Shown: positions 32,406-46,093, numbered from the stretch's first letter. The stretch: DNA of 49,169 bases from Dissophora ornata (GCA_025201705.1 MU616723.1:1-49169); one strand, 5' to 3'. The notes: a model not told the origin generated them from the letters alone. A program made the numbers and translations.

Positions 32406-33152
32406 AGATTGAAAGACCCTCCTTTTGTTGACTACCGAAAGTGTTGTCGTTGAAGGGTGGTTCGCCTACGTGCGTTTTTTCCCTTTTGATTGAAGGTGTG
32501 GCGAAAGAAGGGACGCAGAGGTTTTTATGTGTGGTTGCAGAAGGAGCAGAGAAAGCAAAGAAGCAGAGGGAGAGAAGAAAGAAAGAAAGAAAAAGAAAAA
32601 AGACAATTGAGGTGAAAAGAAGCGAACACCCGGGGACAAGTGGAGATTGTATGAAAGAAAAGAGTGGTCGAATATCTATTTTGAACACGCCCAAGCGCAG
32701 GGTATAACAGGAGTGGAGACGGCATCATTGCTTTGCTTGCTTTGCTTTGCCCTGGTCTGCTGGTCTGCCATCAACTACTGCAGCAAATCACTTTGTCCCC
32801 ACGCTTTCCCCCCCTTCCCCTTGTCCGTGGCATGGGGATGGGAGAAGTGCGACATGTAGTTACAGTCACAAAGGGGGGGCCACGCGTCTCACGAGTGCGT
32901 ACACTGTGCAACCCACGACAAATGAAGAGCAGAGAGAAAAGGGGCAAAAAAAACCAACCTTCTTTCCTCAACTTCTTCACCTCCACCCTCAGGATCGCCG
33001 CGAACACCTCTGGACCGACAAGAAACAGCATACAACACGGGGAAAACAAATATCCAGGGACAGGACCAGAATAACACTCCCGGAAAAAAAAAAGAAAAAA
33101 GCAAAAGAAATAAACAGAAAAATAAGAGAAGCCTTTTTTTGTTCATCTCACC
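32406..33152. promoter_or_regulatory. Divergent promoter of the F-BAR/SH3 gene and ECM29
   Basis: 747 bp separate the two starts. The stretch contains a GAAA-rich microsatellite at about 32575-32605, CTTTG repeats at about 32730-32750 and an A-rich leader before the ECM29 ATG. Small frames on both strands are low-complexity and not supported as genes. No TATA box stands out. Confidence 0.45.
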
Positions 33153-36100
33153 ATGGCCGACAAAGATCTCCGTGAGTGCGACATCACCTCATCTCGCCAT
33201 TTCGTGAGCTCACCTTGAAAAGTAGACAGTAGCTGATCTGTGTACAATTGATGGGTGTTTATCAATTAGAACTCCTGGATAACGTGGAACTGCGATTCGC
33301 GCTGGCGGAGAGCGACGCTCAATTGGAAAAGACCCTCAACACCTTCCTCTGCCCCGTCCTCTTGAAGCTCGCCAGTCCTGCCGAGAATGTCCGCGCAAAG
33401 GTACGCATGTCTCCTACACTTCCTGGAGCAATTGTGGAAACATTTGGGTCAATGCAATCTACGCGGACAATCGTGTCTAACCAAAAAAACGCCTCTTGTC
33501 CAAAAAAAAAAAAAAAAAAGGTGGTTGGTATTCTGACCCACATCAATAAGCGGATCAGACCAAAGCCCTCGATCAAGTTGCCAGTCCCTGCTCTGCTGCT
33601 GCAATTCTCTGAGCAGAGTTCTGTTCTCGTTAAGAATTTCACCCTGATCTACATCGAAATGGGATACGAGCGCATACCCCAGGAGGTAAAACTCGTCGAC
33701 CTAATGGACAATGATAGCTGTTGAACAAATTGAGGACATCGATGTTAACACATGCTGTTTTCTTATCTTCTAACTAGGACAAAGTGGCTGTTTTGCCGCA
33801 ATTGGTCAAGGGAATCTCACGTCGCCCTGTCGCGCAGCAAACCACCCTTGTTCATATGATTCTCCCCGTACGTTCGTTATTGCATGATATTACATCGTCG
33901 TCACTAGTGTCCGCTCCTGCTACTCGACCTGATTTGTCTTGCTTATCAACAACAGACCCTAGCATCGATCAAGCAGCACAATGAGGATAATACGACATCG
34001 GATCCTTATGACTTTGAGGCGAACCCTGCAGATGCGAATTGTCTATTAATTAGACTTCAAGATATTCTGCTCTATCGTCAACCGACAGCGGGTTCTAAGA
34101 GGCGCCTACAGTCGAGCGAGCTTGAACTGTCCAGGTGAGCATTTGTTCTATATAGTGCGGAGGAAACATGAAGTGCGAGCAACCAAGTTTTAAAAAAATC
34201 TAACGACTTTTGTGGAAATACCACAATTTATAGTCCACTAGCTGGGCCTTCCACAGCGACAGCAGGACCGACGTTTGCCACCCCTCCTCCTCCTGATGGA
34301 ATGAGTCCACAATCTGTTCTGTTCGTCACATACAATGACAAAGCGCCATGGGCGAAAAGCAGTGAACTCAAAGACATAAAGGTGAGTGTTTTGATATCAG
34401 AAAAAAGAAAAGTGCCACCAGTCCTTTGCATTTTATGTTTTTGACTGACCTTGAAAATACTTTTTTCTTGAATTGCTATGTGTACCCAGACAGGAGCATT
34501 GCGCTTCATTTGCTCAACAACAGCATTTCCAGATGCACTGCCTGCACAAGTTCATCTGGAGAGACTTATTGCGTTGATCGCAGCAACGGGAGACGCGTAT
34601 TACGAAGTTTCGAGCATGGGCGAGGATGGATTGAAGAGAATCAGGTTATCAAGTTTGGAAGACAAGATGGTTATTGATAGATTGTACCAGATGTATCAAG
34701 GCTCTAATCGAGGCAAACCCGTACCTGGTAACTATCTAGCGCAACATCCGTGCAAAACTTCTATGGCTCGAGTACGCTTTCATGTGCAGACACTCTCATA
34801 CTTACTCTTGTATATAAAATAGGCCAGGAGGACGTCTTCCGTCAGCCGAGCTCGAATGTGGTGAAGCTTAGGATTATGGGATATCTTTCAAAGTCCAAAA
34901 CTGCGTCAGATTCTTTCCCCTCGGCGTTGCAAGTCTCGTTTGATTGTCTCTATGGTAATAATGAACATTGTGAATAGAGGAACACAGACATCCATCGGAT
35001 TAAACACAAACACTACATTGGAATGCTCAACAAATACCTTTACATTAAACTACTAGGCACTACGACGAACACGAAGCTGGTTATGGCAGGAATGGCCTTT
35101 GTCCAATGGATCGCAAGAATGGTGCGCACCTTAGTGTTTTTTTACTTTTATTCTGCTTCATGAACGTGCAGTTATTGCAGCAAGGACCCTGCTACCGATA
35201 CTAAGTGGCGTTGATATCTTGGTATTGAAATAGAGTTCTAAAGCAGCACTGAAGCCGATTGCTCCGGTTCTCGTGTCGGGATTGCTAAAGTACACTCAAA
35301 AGGACGATGTGGCTTCAGGATTTGAAAGCGAATCCGCCAAGGGCTTTGCCTACGTAGCTCTTGGTCTGATTTCCAAGCGCATCCCGGAGATTTTCAGGAA
35401 GGACCTACCGATTGTAGAAGGGCTCTTTGGACAGCTAACAACACAGCCCCCTAATGTCAAAACTTACATCCAGGAATCCCTGTGCACGATGCTGGATGCC
35501 TTTCAGCCTATGAAGGATTGGGCTACTGATGCCGATATTGAGACCATTCAGTCCATCATCGAAGCGAACATGAACATGGTAAGATGAAAGAGACAAGAGC
35601 CACGGTATATTTTTTTTTTTTTTTGGGAAGATGATATTGTGCGAAGATTCAAAGAAATAACCCTTTTTTTAAATATATATAGGACGGGCATCAGGCACGG
35701 TTCTGTGCAGTCAAGTATGCGAATGCACTCTTCCCGTTCTCGGAAATCTCATCCAAGTACGTCTGTCTTATGACCGTTGCGGACGAAAAGCTCGAGATCC
35801 GAGAAGAAGCCAAGCGTGGTCTCACCTTCCCCACCGCCCGTGCACTCGAGGAGAACTCTACTGCCAGCAAAGATTCCATGTTGCCTGACTTCACTAAGCT
35901 GCTCGAGATGATCAGTCTCAAATCCAGGACGTCTCATAGCAGAGCCGAGGAAGTGCATGCGAGACCGACGTATGGCAAATCTTTTATCATGGGCTTCCCA
36001 GCAGAAGTGTTCATTCATATCCTACAGTTCTTCCGTCGACTGTTGATCACGAGCGCAGATCCAGATGTGATTATTGAAGAGTCTTCAAATGAATATGAAC

Positions 36101-39100
36101 TTCAGCAGTTTGTGTTCACGCCGACGACTCGCAAGAGGGTCAAGGAATGGCTCAAGGTTATGTGGGAACAGGATAGTCAGATCGATAATGACCAAAAGAC
36201 GCTCTCGCTCTATATTTCTTATCTGGAGACCGCTTTAAACCATCAGGGACCTCAGGCCAAGAGTCTTCACTCGACTGCACTGACTTGTCTGCTAGAGCTC
36301 TTTTCTCTTGCGCCAAGCAGTTTGTCTCAACAGTATGCAAACCGTCTGGGCTGGTTTAAACCCTTTGTCGGATCCCCAAAGCCGGAATCACGACATGCTG
36401 TGGCGCACATCATCGGTATTGTCGGCACCGATAATTTGGGAGAACCCAACCCTCAACGCGAGGTATTCCTACAGTTTCTCAGGGAGTTGCTTGTGGTGGT
36501 CAAGGATACGACAAAGCAGACGACTTCGGAGCAGCGCCATGGTAGTGTCTTGGCGATCGGGTTTATTCTGGGACGACTCTTTTACCGCTACCCGACCAAG
36601 GTCTTTGAGATCGTACCCGAGACGGAAGTACAGGAGATGATTGCTCAGATTGTGGAAGATCTGGACTCGAAGACGAACATGTTTGTCTCTGGTGCCTGTA
36701 TCTCTCTGGGCGAAATCGGTAGATATGGCGTCCTGCCTTCCAAGGATGCGACAAAGGATGTTCAGAAACTCATCGAGACGGCCAAGAACACCAAGGATAT
36801 TAAGACTCAGGAAAATGCCATTGCAGCCTTGGGCCATGTGGGCGTTGGCAACCCAGATCAGGTCAAGGAGATTTTGACGTTCCTGTATGATTTTGGACCG
36901 AAGCAGACAAAGCAGGCTGAAGTGAACTTTACGATTGGTGAGGCGATTACGTGTATTGGTGCTGGATGGCAGAGCTCGGTTATGGATGTGTTTGCGGATG
37001 TGGCAGACCAGGAGCCATCAAAGACTGATGTGGATGTGGCGGTCATGGATGGTATCTTGAACACGATCTTGAATGAAATGGGGACTTCACCCAAGGCAGC
37101 ATCCAAGAAGGCGGCCTGCATTTGGCTGCTTTCGTTGGTCAAGTTCTGCTCGACTCATCCAAGCGTCAAGGTATGCGCTATGGAAAAATTGAAAAGAAGA
37201 AATGAGCATTTATTTTCCTGCCATGTGGATACTAACAGAAATCGATTTTTTTTTCCCTACCTGTCACTATGTTACTTAGACCCAGCTTCCAAGGATCCAC
37301 TCTGTTTTCTCCAACCTTCTTTCTGACCGTGATGGTATGTCGCACAGATGGTTAGCGCACTAACAAACTCCAGCGATTCGATCCGCATAACACTATGCCC
37401 TAACCATTTATTTTCTCTCACACACACTCTCTCTCTGATGATAGAGTTGACGCAAGAAGTAGCGTCCAAGGGAATCGGTTTGGTCTACGATCTCGGCGAC
37501 CAATCCATCCGCTCACAACTTGTCGGTTCCCTTGTCGGCATGTTTGGCGAGGGCCGCAAAGCTGCCCCCAAGATCACCGGCGACACCGAAATCTTTGCCA
37601 ACGACTCTCTTGGTCAAGCCCCCGACGGTTCCTCTCTCTCCACCTACCAGTCCATTTTGTCGCTGGCGAGTGATATGAACCAACCTGAACTCGTCTACAA
37701 GTTCATGCACCTGGCTAGTCATAATTCGATGTGGCAGTCCAGAAAGGGAGCCGCGTTCGGGTTCTCGTCAATTGTGTCGCAAGCAGAGGCAGAATTGAAA
37801 CCTTATTTGGCGACTTTGATCCCAAAGTTGTATAGATACCAGTATGATCCGAACCCGAAGGTGAATGAGGCGATGACGAGCATTTGGAGAGCCTTGGTGA
37901 AGGAGCCGAAGAAAGCTGTTCAGGAATACTTTGATATTATTATCAAGGATTTGTTGGAGGGTATGGGCGCCAGGGCCTGGAGAACGCGTGAATCAAGGTA
38001 TGTTACTTTGCAGTAAAAATTGCATGATCTTCCCGGAGTACGCAATAGAACGTGAGCATGATCATCGCCCTAATCCGTTGTGTTTTATTTGTTTGTTTTA
38101 GTTGTTTGGCTATGGCAGATTTGCTCCAGGGTCGCTCTGTCGAAGAGATCGAAAAATACCTTGAGAGCATCTGGACAATGTCCTTTCGCACGTTGGATGA
38201 CATCAAGGAGAGTGTCCGAGCTGCGGCCTTCAAGACCTGTAAAGCGCTCACACTCATGACCGTGAAGTACTGTGATCCCAAACATGTCTCTGCTGCGGAG
38301 GGCCAACGCGTGTTAGACATTATGATCCCGTTCCTTGTCCAGAAGGGCCTGATGTCAAGTGCAGAGGAAGTCTCCAAGTTCAGTCTGTCAACAATCTTGA
38401 AGATCTGTAAACAGGCTGGGTCATTGCTCCGATCACATATTCCTACGCTTGTGGTCTCGTTGCTGGATGGTTTGACAACGATGGAACCACAGATGATGAG
38501 TACGTGTATCTTGTTATGAGTACAAGAGTGCGAGACGGTTGAGTGAAAGGCAAGAGAGACAGTCCTCTGACTAATTTGTGTGGTCGCGTTCTGAACATAG
38601 ATTATCTGAGTTTCCATACGGACAAGTACCAAGTGTCTCAGGAGCAGCTGGAGGGTGCACGCCTGAACGCCGCCAAGCTGTCTCCAATGGTATACATCTC
38701 GGACTCAAATGTCTCATCATTGTTGATGATGAGGGAACATGCAACTTACGCTTTGCTATGCTCGTTTTCCTTTTTTTTTTCATAGATGGAGGGTGTTGAA
38801 GCCTGCCTCGAGAATGTGGACGATACCGTTATGCCAGTGCTTACTGAGCAGCTCATCGCGACCATCAAGAAGGCTGTGGGCCTCCCAACAAAGGTACAAC
38901 AACGTTTTTTTCTCTCACAATAAACGCACAGGACTACGATCTGAGTGCACTTGCTAACAACCGGCATTGCGATTGTTGACTTTATAGGCAGGATGCGCCC
39001 ATCTTTTGGTGTCCATCTGCATCAAGAAGCCAGCAGTCGTGCGACCCTCCAGCGAAACCATCCTCAAGGTCCTAGGTTCCGCCATCAAGGATAAATCTCC

Positions 39101-40889
39101 TGCCGTCCGAAAATCGTATGCTGTCGCAGTCGGATACCTGTCTCGACTTGTAACCGACGCCGCGCTTGTCAAATTTATCGAGCGTCTTGATGGCTACTAC
39201 CTCGATACGGAAGAAGAAGAACTTCGATCGGTCTCTGCCATCACGGCAAGAGAGATTTCCAAGAACGCGTCGGATCGATTCAAGGGCGTTGCATCGGCGA
39301 TTTTGCCAACCGTGTTCTACGGAACGTTTGACGTCAACAAGGACATTAGTAACATTTGGAAAGAAATCTGGGAGGAGCATACGACAGGATCCTCGACAGC
39401 TGTCAAGTTGTATGCGTTGGAGATTGTGCAGTTGCTGTCGAAGCAGCTGACGTCTTCATCGTGGAACGCAAAGAAACAGTCAGCCAAGGCACTCAAGGCC
39501 ATGTCGGAAGTCATGGGTAAATTTTTCGCTACTACTCCCAGCAAAAACGAGGATCGAGATCAGGTTTTTTTCATGCAAGGGTGTCTAACTAAAACACGAT
39601 CTCTCTCTCTGCATTTTTTTTCAATGCCATGCTAGACTTGACTAAAAACATGGATACCTTGTTGCCGTTGATTTTGGATGGATTGTCCGGAAGGACCTGG
39701 CAGGGCAAAGAACATATCGTTGAATTACTCCCTGCCATCACTGTTTCCTCAAAGGAATACTTTGTGGACAAACCCGAGAAGCTGCAAGAGATTGCCAAGG
39801 TAATGTTCATAGTAAAAAAAAAAAGGAAACAACTACTACTATTGTTATTTTGTTATTTTTCCTCTCCCTCCTTTGCCGCGTTTCTCACACCCAGTTTGTT
39901 TACTGTCTCTTGTTTTAAAGATCCTCTTGAGAGAAGCAAAGAAGGTCAACAAGCAATATCGTCGATACGCTATCGATGCGCTCGGAAAGTTCCTTGATGG
40001 ATTCCCTCAGGTCGACTACTACCTCGAGGTCAAACCTCTTCTATTCTCGATCCTCGAAAACGAAGAGGACAGTGACGGCGACGACGATGAACTTGATAAG
40101 CCTTTGCAGATAATGGTCATGGCCAGCGCCGCCAGGGCTTTAGGGATGGCTTGGACAACCAACCCGCAGTTGCAAGGTAAGACGTCGATTGTTTCTAAAG
40201 CTTCTCTTTCAGCCAATACTCTGGCGCGTGGACTATTATTTATGCATTTTATTTTATTTTTATTTTTCTTGGCTGTGTTCACTCGCAGAACAACACTCGA
40301 CCGAGTTTGTGTCTCATGTATGCAAAGCCCTTGTCAGGAATATCTGGAATGTCCGCAGTGCTCTCTTGGAATCTCTTGACAAGTTCATCAGCAAAGTCGA
40401 TCTTTCAGCATCACCCAGTGTCGTTTCTGAAACCTCGATGCTATTGCTGTTGGACAGCCTGCTTGAGGGTAGTCTGCGAGACTATAAATACGTGGGTCTG
40501 CGCAATCAAGGACTGGAGTTGCTAAAGATTCTCGTCAAGAAACTTCAAGGTAATCAGAAAACGGAAAAAAAAAAAGTCCCTCAAATAGCCCCCGTTCTCT
40601 CTGCGTGTCTCCTATTCGCTTTCTACTGGCTGCCAGATTGCCAAGACAAGGGCGTCAGTAAAGCGCAGTACTTCATATGTGGTGAGGAAAGCCCTGTATA
40701 CTAATCGCGGAAGCACAAATGGTATCCTCCCTTTTACCTATTTTTTTTTTTTTTGGTCATGCAGGCACAACGCTTAAGACACCTGCGGTGGTTGCAAAGC
40801 TGCAAGAGATCCTGGATGTAATGAGGAAGGACCCTCTCCCCAGCATTTCCGAAGTTGCAGCTGTGTTGGAGGCCGAGTTGAAACAGTAA
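33153..40889 (+). CDS. ECM29: Proteasome adaptor and scaffold ECM29
   Basis: Twenty-two exons: 33153-33171, 33270-33400, 33521-33685, 33778-33867, 33956-34134, 34234-34381, 34490-34727, 34823-34954, 35057-35121, 35234-35578, 35683-37170, 37280-37334, 37445-37997, 38102-38499, 38601-38689, 38786-38893, 38988-39516, 39636-39799, 39921-40176, 40289-40549, 40637-40681, 40765-40889; 1860 residues, the family's usual size. ECM29 is a HEAT-repeat protein that binds 26S proteasomes, checks assembly and links them to endosomes and motors. Landmarks: NVELRFALAESDAQ, PVLLKLASPAENVR, ILTHINKRIR, NFTLIYIEMGYERIP, VKYANALFPFSE, ELTQEVASKGIGLVYDLGD, SCLAMADLLQGR, WQGKEHIVELLPA. Exon 1 is only 19 nt. The intron before exon 3 ends in 18 A then G, is 120 nt and reads through in frame. 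The 45-nt exon 21 could be skipped without a frame change. The exon 9 acceptor has an upstream alternative. Confidence 0.92.
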
Positions 40890-41012
40890 AAAAAAAAATC
40901 ATCCGTTGAGAGTGCTGTGTTTGTTTATGTATTTAGACTTGTACGCGCGACACCCTTCTGGTTTTCGCAAAGAAAACCCGCTGACCGCAGAAAGTACACG
41001 TTGCAAGATAAA

Positions 41013-41029
41013 AATAAATAAATAAATAT
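41013..41029 (+). terminator. Tandem polyadenylation signals after ECM29
   Basis: Overlapping AATAAA hexamers in a repeated AATA context lie about 125 nt past the ECM29 stop codon. They are the best 3' end signal for this gene. Confidence 0.5.
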
Positions 41030-44000
41030 CAATAATGACCTTGAACTTTTAATGTGCTTTTGGACGGGTCCAAAGGCCGTTGGACGCGTCGGACAGTCTA
41101 GCATCAAAATAATTAGCCGTATATTTTTTCCTTCCCAAGGTCTCGGGTGTACTAACGTAGGGTGCCCCGTGTCTACGGCACCGGGAAATAGGTCAAGTCC
41201 GGGGTGTCAAAAAACCCACTCTGTCCTTGGCGCAGTGAAAGTAAACGCCGATGCTTTTGCCGGTTGTTGAATACAGCTAGATAGTCAGTGTCTAGTTCAT
41301 GAGGACACATTTGGCGGAAGGGCTGCAGGAGAACACCATTCGGTCCACTATAGTCCAAAAATTTCATCGCCACAAAGTAGATCAATTTTTTTTTTTGCGC
41401 AGGCGCACAATTGATCAGGGCCAAGATTAGGGAGGGGAAGGTACCGAAAAGGTAGATACATGCAAAACTAAGCCTACTGTGGGGAGCGAAACGACGCCGA
41501 TAGCAACAATAGCAAACAAAACACATGAAGATTACACGAATCATAGCCGAAACATAAAAAAGAAAATAGGCGGGGGGCGTAGGTTTGGGGAATTCTAGGT
41601 TCAAGATAGAAGCCCATCATCCTTTCCGCGTGCAGACTCTATATGTCTGTCTGCCTTGTCTGTTTCGTCTGCGTTGCTCTCTCTTTTTCATAACGAGCAC
41701 TCCATCTCATCCCTATTATTCTCGGGTGTTTTTGGGTACTGGCGTGTTTTGAAGGGGGAATGAGATTGAAAATAACTTGAGCGCCGACCTGACTGCCTTT
41801 CAACTCTATGTCATTTGTCTTTTGTTCATTTCCCTGATTAGGGCAAATTACGTCTCCGATAAAAAAAAATAAAAAAAAGAGGAGCCTTTTGGGCGAAGGG
41901 GAGAGAGAGAGAGAGAGAGAGATAGATAGAGAAACAATAGTCGGGCGAAAATACTGGATCAATCGTGACGCATGGCCGGGCGAATGGCGCCTGGCGCAAT
42001 GAAAATATATGATCCCGCGGCAAATATGGATTACCACGCCCACGCTACAGCGCATGTCTGATGAGATGACTACATACAACGGCTTTTGAGCTTTCATCGC
42101 GCAGTGTAACGTGGGCTATCAACGAAATTGGTTGAGCGCTAGGTTCGATCAGGCGTTTTATTTTTGTTTGACGCCACACTCACCCCAACATGCACAGGAA
42201 CAAAGAATAGGACAAGGCAAACGCCCGGATGAATGAAAAAGGGGGGAGGGGAGGAGCATCATGCGAAATAAGTTCAAGTACATGTAGAAAAGAATCATCC
42301 GCCCTCTCACTCTCTCTCTGAGCAGCAAAATTTATTTTGGTGACCAAAATGCAGCAGCTAAAGATGGCACAAGATGACAAAGGCAGAAATCTCCTGGAGG
42401 GAATAGAGAAGAGCAACTTTATTATGAAAAAGCACACGCCGCGGGTAGTGTGGATGCAAGCAATCACATTCTTGCTCAGTTGTTTTAGCGAACCCCTTCA
42501 CTTCATTAAAGAGAGAGAGAAAGAGAGCAAGAGCTACAATAAAATAAAACAAGAGAACCCTGCGAGATGAAAGATCCGACAGTGCTGCAGTAAGAAAAGC
42601 TCAAAGGTACTTGAAGGCGTAAGAGCCGGAGGGAGAGAGAGATATGTACAATTTATACAGACAGAGATGAGGAGATGACGTCCAATCGATGCAGAGACAA
42701 CCTATCGCTGCCGCATACCGGCAGGCATTTGCAGTCTTGTGGTGGATGGACCTCTGCTGTTGTCCTGTGCAACTCTCGTCTTTTGTTGATGTTGCTTGCT
42801 TTCCCTCTGTCAATGAGTTTCCCGCTAGGGGTTATAGTTTTCTTTGTCGGACGGGGCGGAGCATTTGAGCATGATGTGAAAGAGCGTTGCGTAGAGCAAG
42901 TTCATATGCTTTGCGTACAAGTACCACCCTCCGGAAAAAAAATGACATTTTCCTTGGTCTAAAGCTTTCTATTTGTTCATAACAGAAGAGACACCACCAG
43001 CTGCATGCTGCTCGGGGTAGAACTAAACGTAAAATGGAAGCGCAGAAAGTTGTAAATGTATTTAGTGCAGAAAGGTCCGCTCAGCTGTTGCTCTCGTAAT
43101 GTAGACATTGAAGAAACTCCAAAACACGCATGTACACACCTTTGTGCGTGAGTCCGTCCTCATGTATCATACGCGTCTCTTGTCTTCTATTCTAGACTCT
43201 TTCTGTTTGAGTTGGGCTTTGGGGGGGGGAGGTTCTCGTTCTTTGATTGATGGTGGGTACATTGTGGAAGTTTGCACATTTAGGCGGAACAGGGTCACTG
43301 ACGGCGTTTACGCTATCTCGCAACCTCACTCCATGCTGAGCAAAAGAACCACATTTTTTTTTTTTTTTGGTGCTGACTACGCAGGAAAACAAAGAGCGAG
43401 CAAAGGCCTCCTCGTCGTCACTCCAGGGGTATCACACACACACACACACAATATTTCTCTCTTCCGGATAGATTAATCTTCCCTAGTCGGGCGATTATTA
43501 TGTGGATTGCCGGAGTAAGAAAAAAAAAATTGAAAATGAAAAAGGAACGCGCGGTTTCTGGCTTTTTTTTTTCGGATTGGAACTGACGCCTTCTTGGCAG
43601 AAACGATTGTAAGCTAATTGGTGGATCCCAGCCTAGGTTTCTTTTCTGTGCGCCTTGTTTTTTTTTCATGGCGCGGGGTCTCCATTTTATTTTCGTTGCA
43701 TAAAAATTATGGTCATTATTACTATTACTATGGTTTATGGTTGTGGGCGGTCGTGGGCGTGGGTGAGTGGTCGGGGGTGGAGAGGGGGGAGTAATTTCGA
43801 AACAAATGATCAATCAAAATAGACCCTATTCCTTAACATGGGAAAGGATAGTGTGCGGGTGCCTTTGCGGCATGGAAGAACTATTGTATTGATACCACGG
43901 TCTGGTCAGTGCAAATTTGGCTCGTGAAGAAAGTGAGCGCGCGAGAGAGAGAGACAAAAAGAGAGATAGAGATCGAGAGCTACTAGAGAGCGGCGACTAG

Positions 44001-46093
44001 AAGGTGATCGAAAACCTGAATTGGGTGGGAGCCGTACCCTTCACAAAATAATATGAGATTTTTGGTGGATGATGATGATGGGGGGTGAGCCAGGCTTCTT
44101 GTTCATGCAACGATTATAATTATTGTTGTGATGCTCTAAGCATACGCGGGGAAAGAGAAGGGATAGAAGCAACGGAACTATGGCGGGTAAGGCGAGCGCG
44201 TGTATAATGTTGTTTGTGTATACATGCGTCTCTTGTTTGATGCTCAAAAGGTCATTAACGAATAATCCTGTGCACCCAAAACAACATTTCTGCTAGTGGG
44301 AATGGAGACAACAAGACGAGACAAGCCCTGCTACCGCGACGTACCGTGCCCGCTTGTGCTCTGGCTGATTGACAGATGGATGAGAGTGGCAGTGATTATT
44401 AGAGGGGGGGAGGGGGGGAAGGAAGTTGAGCCTGCCTCCGCCGAGAGAGAGATGCGGCAAGCGAATGGTAGACAAAGGGCTCCACGAAACAACAATCTGT
44501 TCACGCGAATCCCCACGTTCTAACCATGATTTTTCATCGCTCATTATTATTTATTCCAACGCCATAGGTTCCCTCTCGCCCCAGTCCTTTTTTTTTGTTG
44601 CTCATTTTGAATAGGATTATACTCCTAGACAATAACCAGACAAATGCGTATGATCCGCTTCCGCCTTGTCTTGACGATATAAGCAGGAGCTAGTAGGGGA
44701 TGTGGGGATGTGTATCTGCGTGTATGATGACGGAGAGGATAGAAGATCCGATCCATTCTTGGCGAATGTTGCCTCCTCCTTCGCGCGGTTCTATTGTTGT
44801 TGTTGTGCGTGCGAGAGAGAGAGGGTTGTCGGTGTTGTCTCCTTTTTTTCCATCTGGGATGGACCTGTTGGCATATAGTGGGGTTTGCGACTCTTGGTTG
44901 AACGCCCTTCCCTCCCTTCCTTTCCCTCTCCCCTCCCGTACATCATAGATTTACAGGAACAGCAAGAGCAGCAAAAAAAAGGCAGGTAGTCAGTCAGTCA
45001 AGGTAAGAAAGGGAGAGGGATGGCGGAAGGGAGAGAAGGGGTTACCCCACCTTGAACCCCAAACGACCATGGTACGTACGCAACAATCCATTGCAACCAT
45101 TTTCGGGAGCTGGAGGGGGAGTCTAGGGCAGACATCACTCATCTGATCAGATCTTTATTGTTGATTTTTTGTGATAAAGACTACCTGGATTGAATGAGAG
45201 CGACTGGGCTAAATGCCATATGATACGATGCGACTGGTCTGGTTTTTTTTTTCCCTTCGACGGAAAATGTGCCGAAGGAAGATATTTCTTACAGTGCAAA
45301 ATATGAGCTGTCGACGCCGACGGATTGTCGATGCAATACTTGATGATTATCGCAGTGCCACTGAACGGTGTTGTTTATGGTTTCTTTTCTTTCTTTCCTT
45401 CTTTCTTTCTTTTACTAGGGGGGAGTAGGATGAACATGCATCGCTATTGTTTGTTGTGGATGCGTGTGGGGGGCGGTATCTGTCAGCGTGCCAGCCATTC
45501 AGTGTGCCACGGCGGCGAATATTGGCCGAGCGGGTACGATGGTGGTGCCTGCTGAGTAAGAGAAATATATCGGTTTATTTTAAACAGGCGGCCCCGTCTC
45601 GTTTCGCTAGAACAACAAACCGACAAACACGACGAGTAGCAAGGGGGGGGAGGAGGAGAGCGCAGAGCTCTAGGCCCTCTTTATTACAGAGTGTGATTGA
45701 TGCCCCCTGGTGGAGACACAGGAAATAAAATATATACAACATGGTTTGTGGACAGCGGTGGGTATTGAATCGAGCCCAAGTAAAGAGTCGATCCGGCAAG
45801 GAAAGAGGGAGCGCGCGACGAGGGTAGCGAGGCAAGGACCAGCGGCGACGATGGCGAGAGAGTACAGAGCAGCTGGCAAAGGACAGAACACATCCACATG
45901 GCGATTATAGATTCTATTCTTGCTGGAATAGCAGTGTTGTTGGGACAGAACTACAACAGCAGCAGCAGCGATGAATACAACAGTGGCAGCAGCTCTGTTC
46001 AATAAACACAATGCGAGGCTGCTGTCATAGTCTACACATACCACCGACACTACCTGCTGTTGTTTTGGCAGAGTGGTGCGCCTGTGTTGTAAT
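41030..46093. other. Gene-poor 5-kb region, low complexity
   Basis: No gene could be supported. The stretch contains a GA microsatellite (41901-41922, continued by GATA), a CA repeat (43433-43450), a TTTC-type repeat (about 45379-45414), G-runs (for example 44402-44420), many A/T runs and GAGAGA patches. Open frames up to 143 codons (41173-41604, -) have no recognisable motif and no splice partners. It probably holds the ECM29 3' flank and a long regulatory region for the cyclin gene. An unconserved lncRNA cannot be excluded from sequence alone. Confidence 0.5.

Noticed and set aside
33153..33724. Unspliced reading of the ECM29 5' end as the main product
   Set aside because: Splicing removes 40 low-complexity residues and gives an ungapped match to the family, so the spliced form is taken as the main one.
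37335..37390. tRNA-like A-box and B-box resemblance (GGTTAGCGC...GATTCGATCC)
   Set aside because: There is no acceptor stem, the spacing lacks an anticodon arm, and the stretch lies inside a well-placed ECM29 intron.
41173..41604. 143-codon frame on the - strand
   Set aside because: No recognisable motif, no splice partner, biased by the local base composition; not enough to call a gene.
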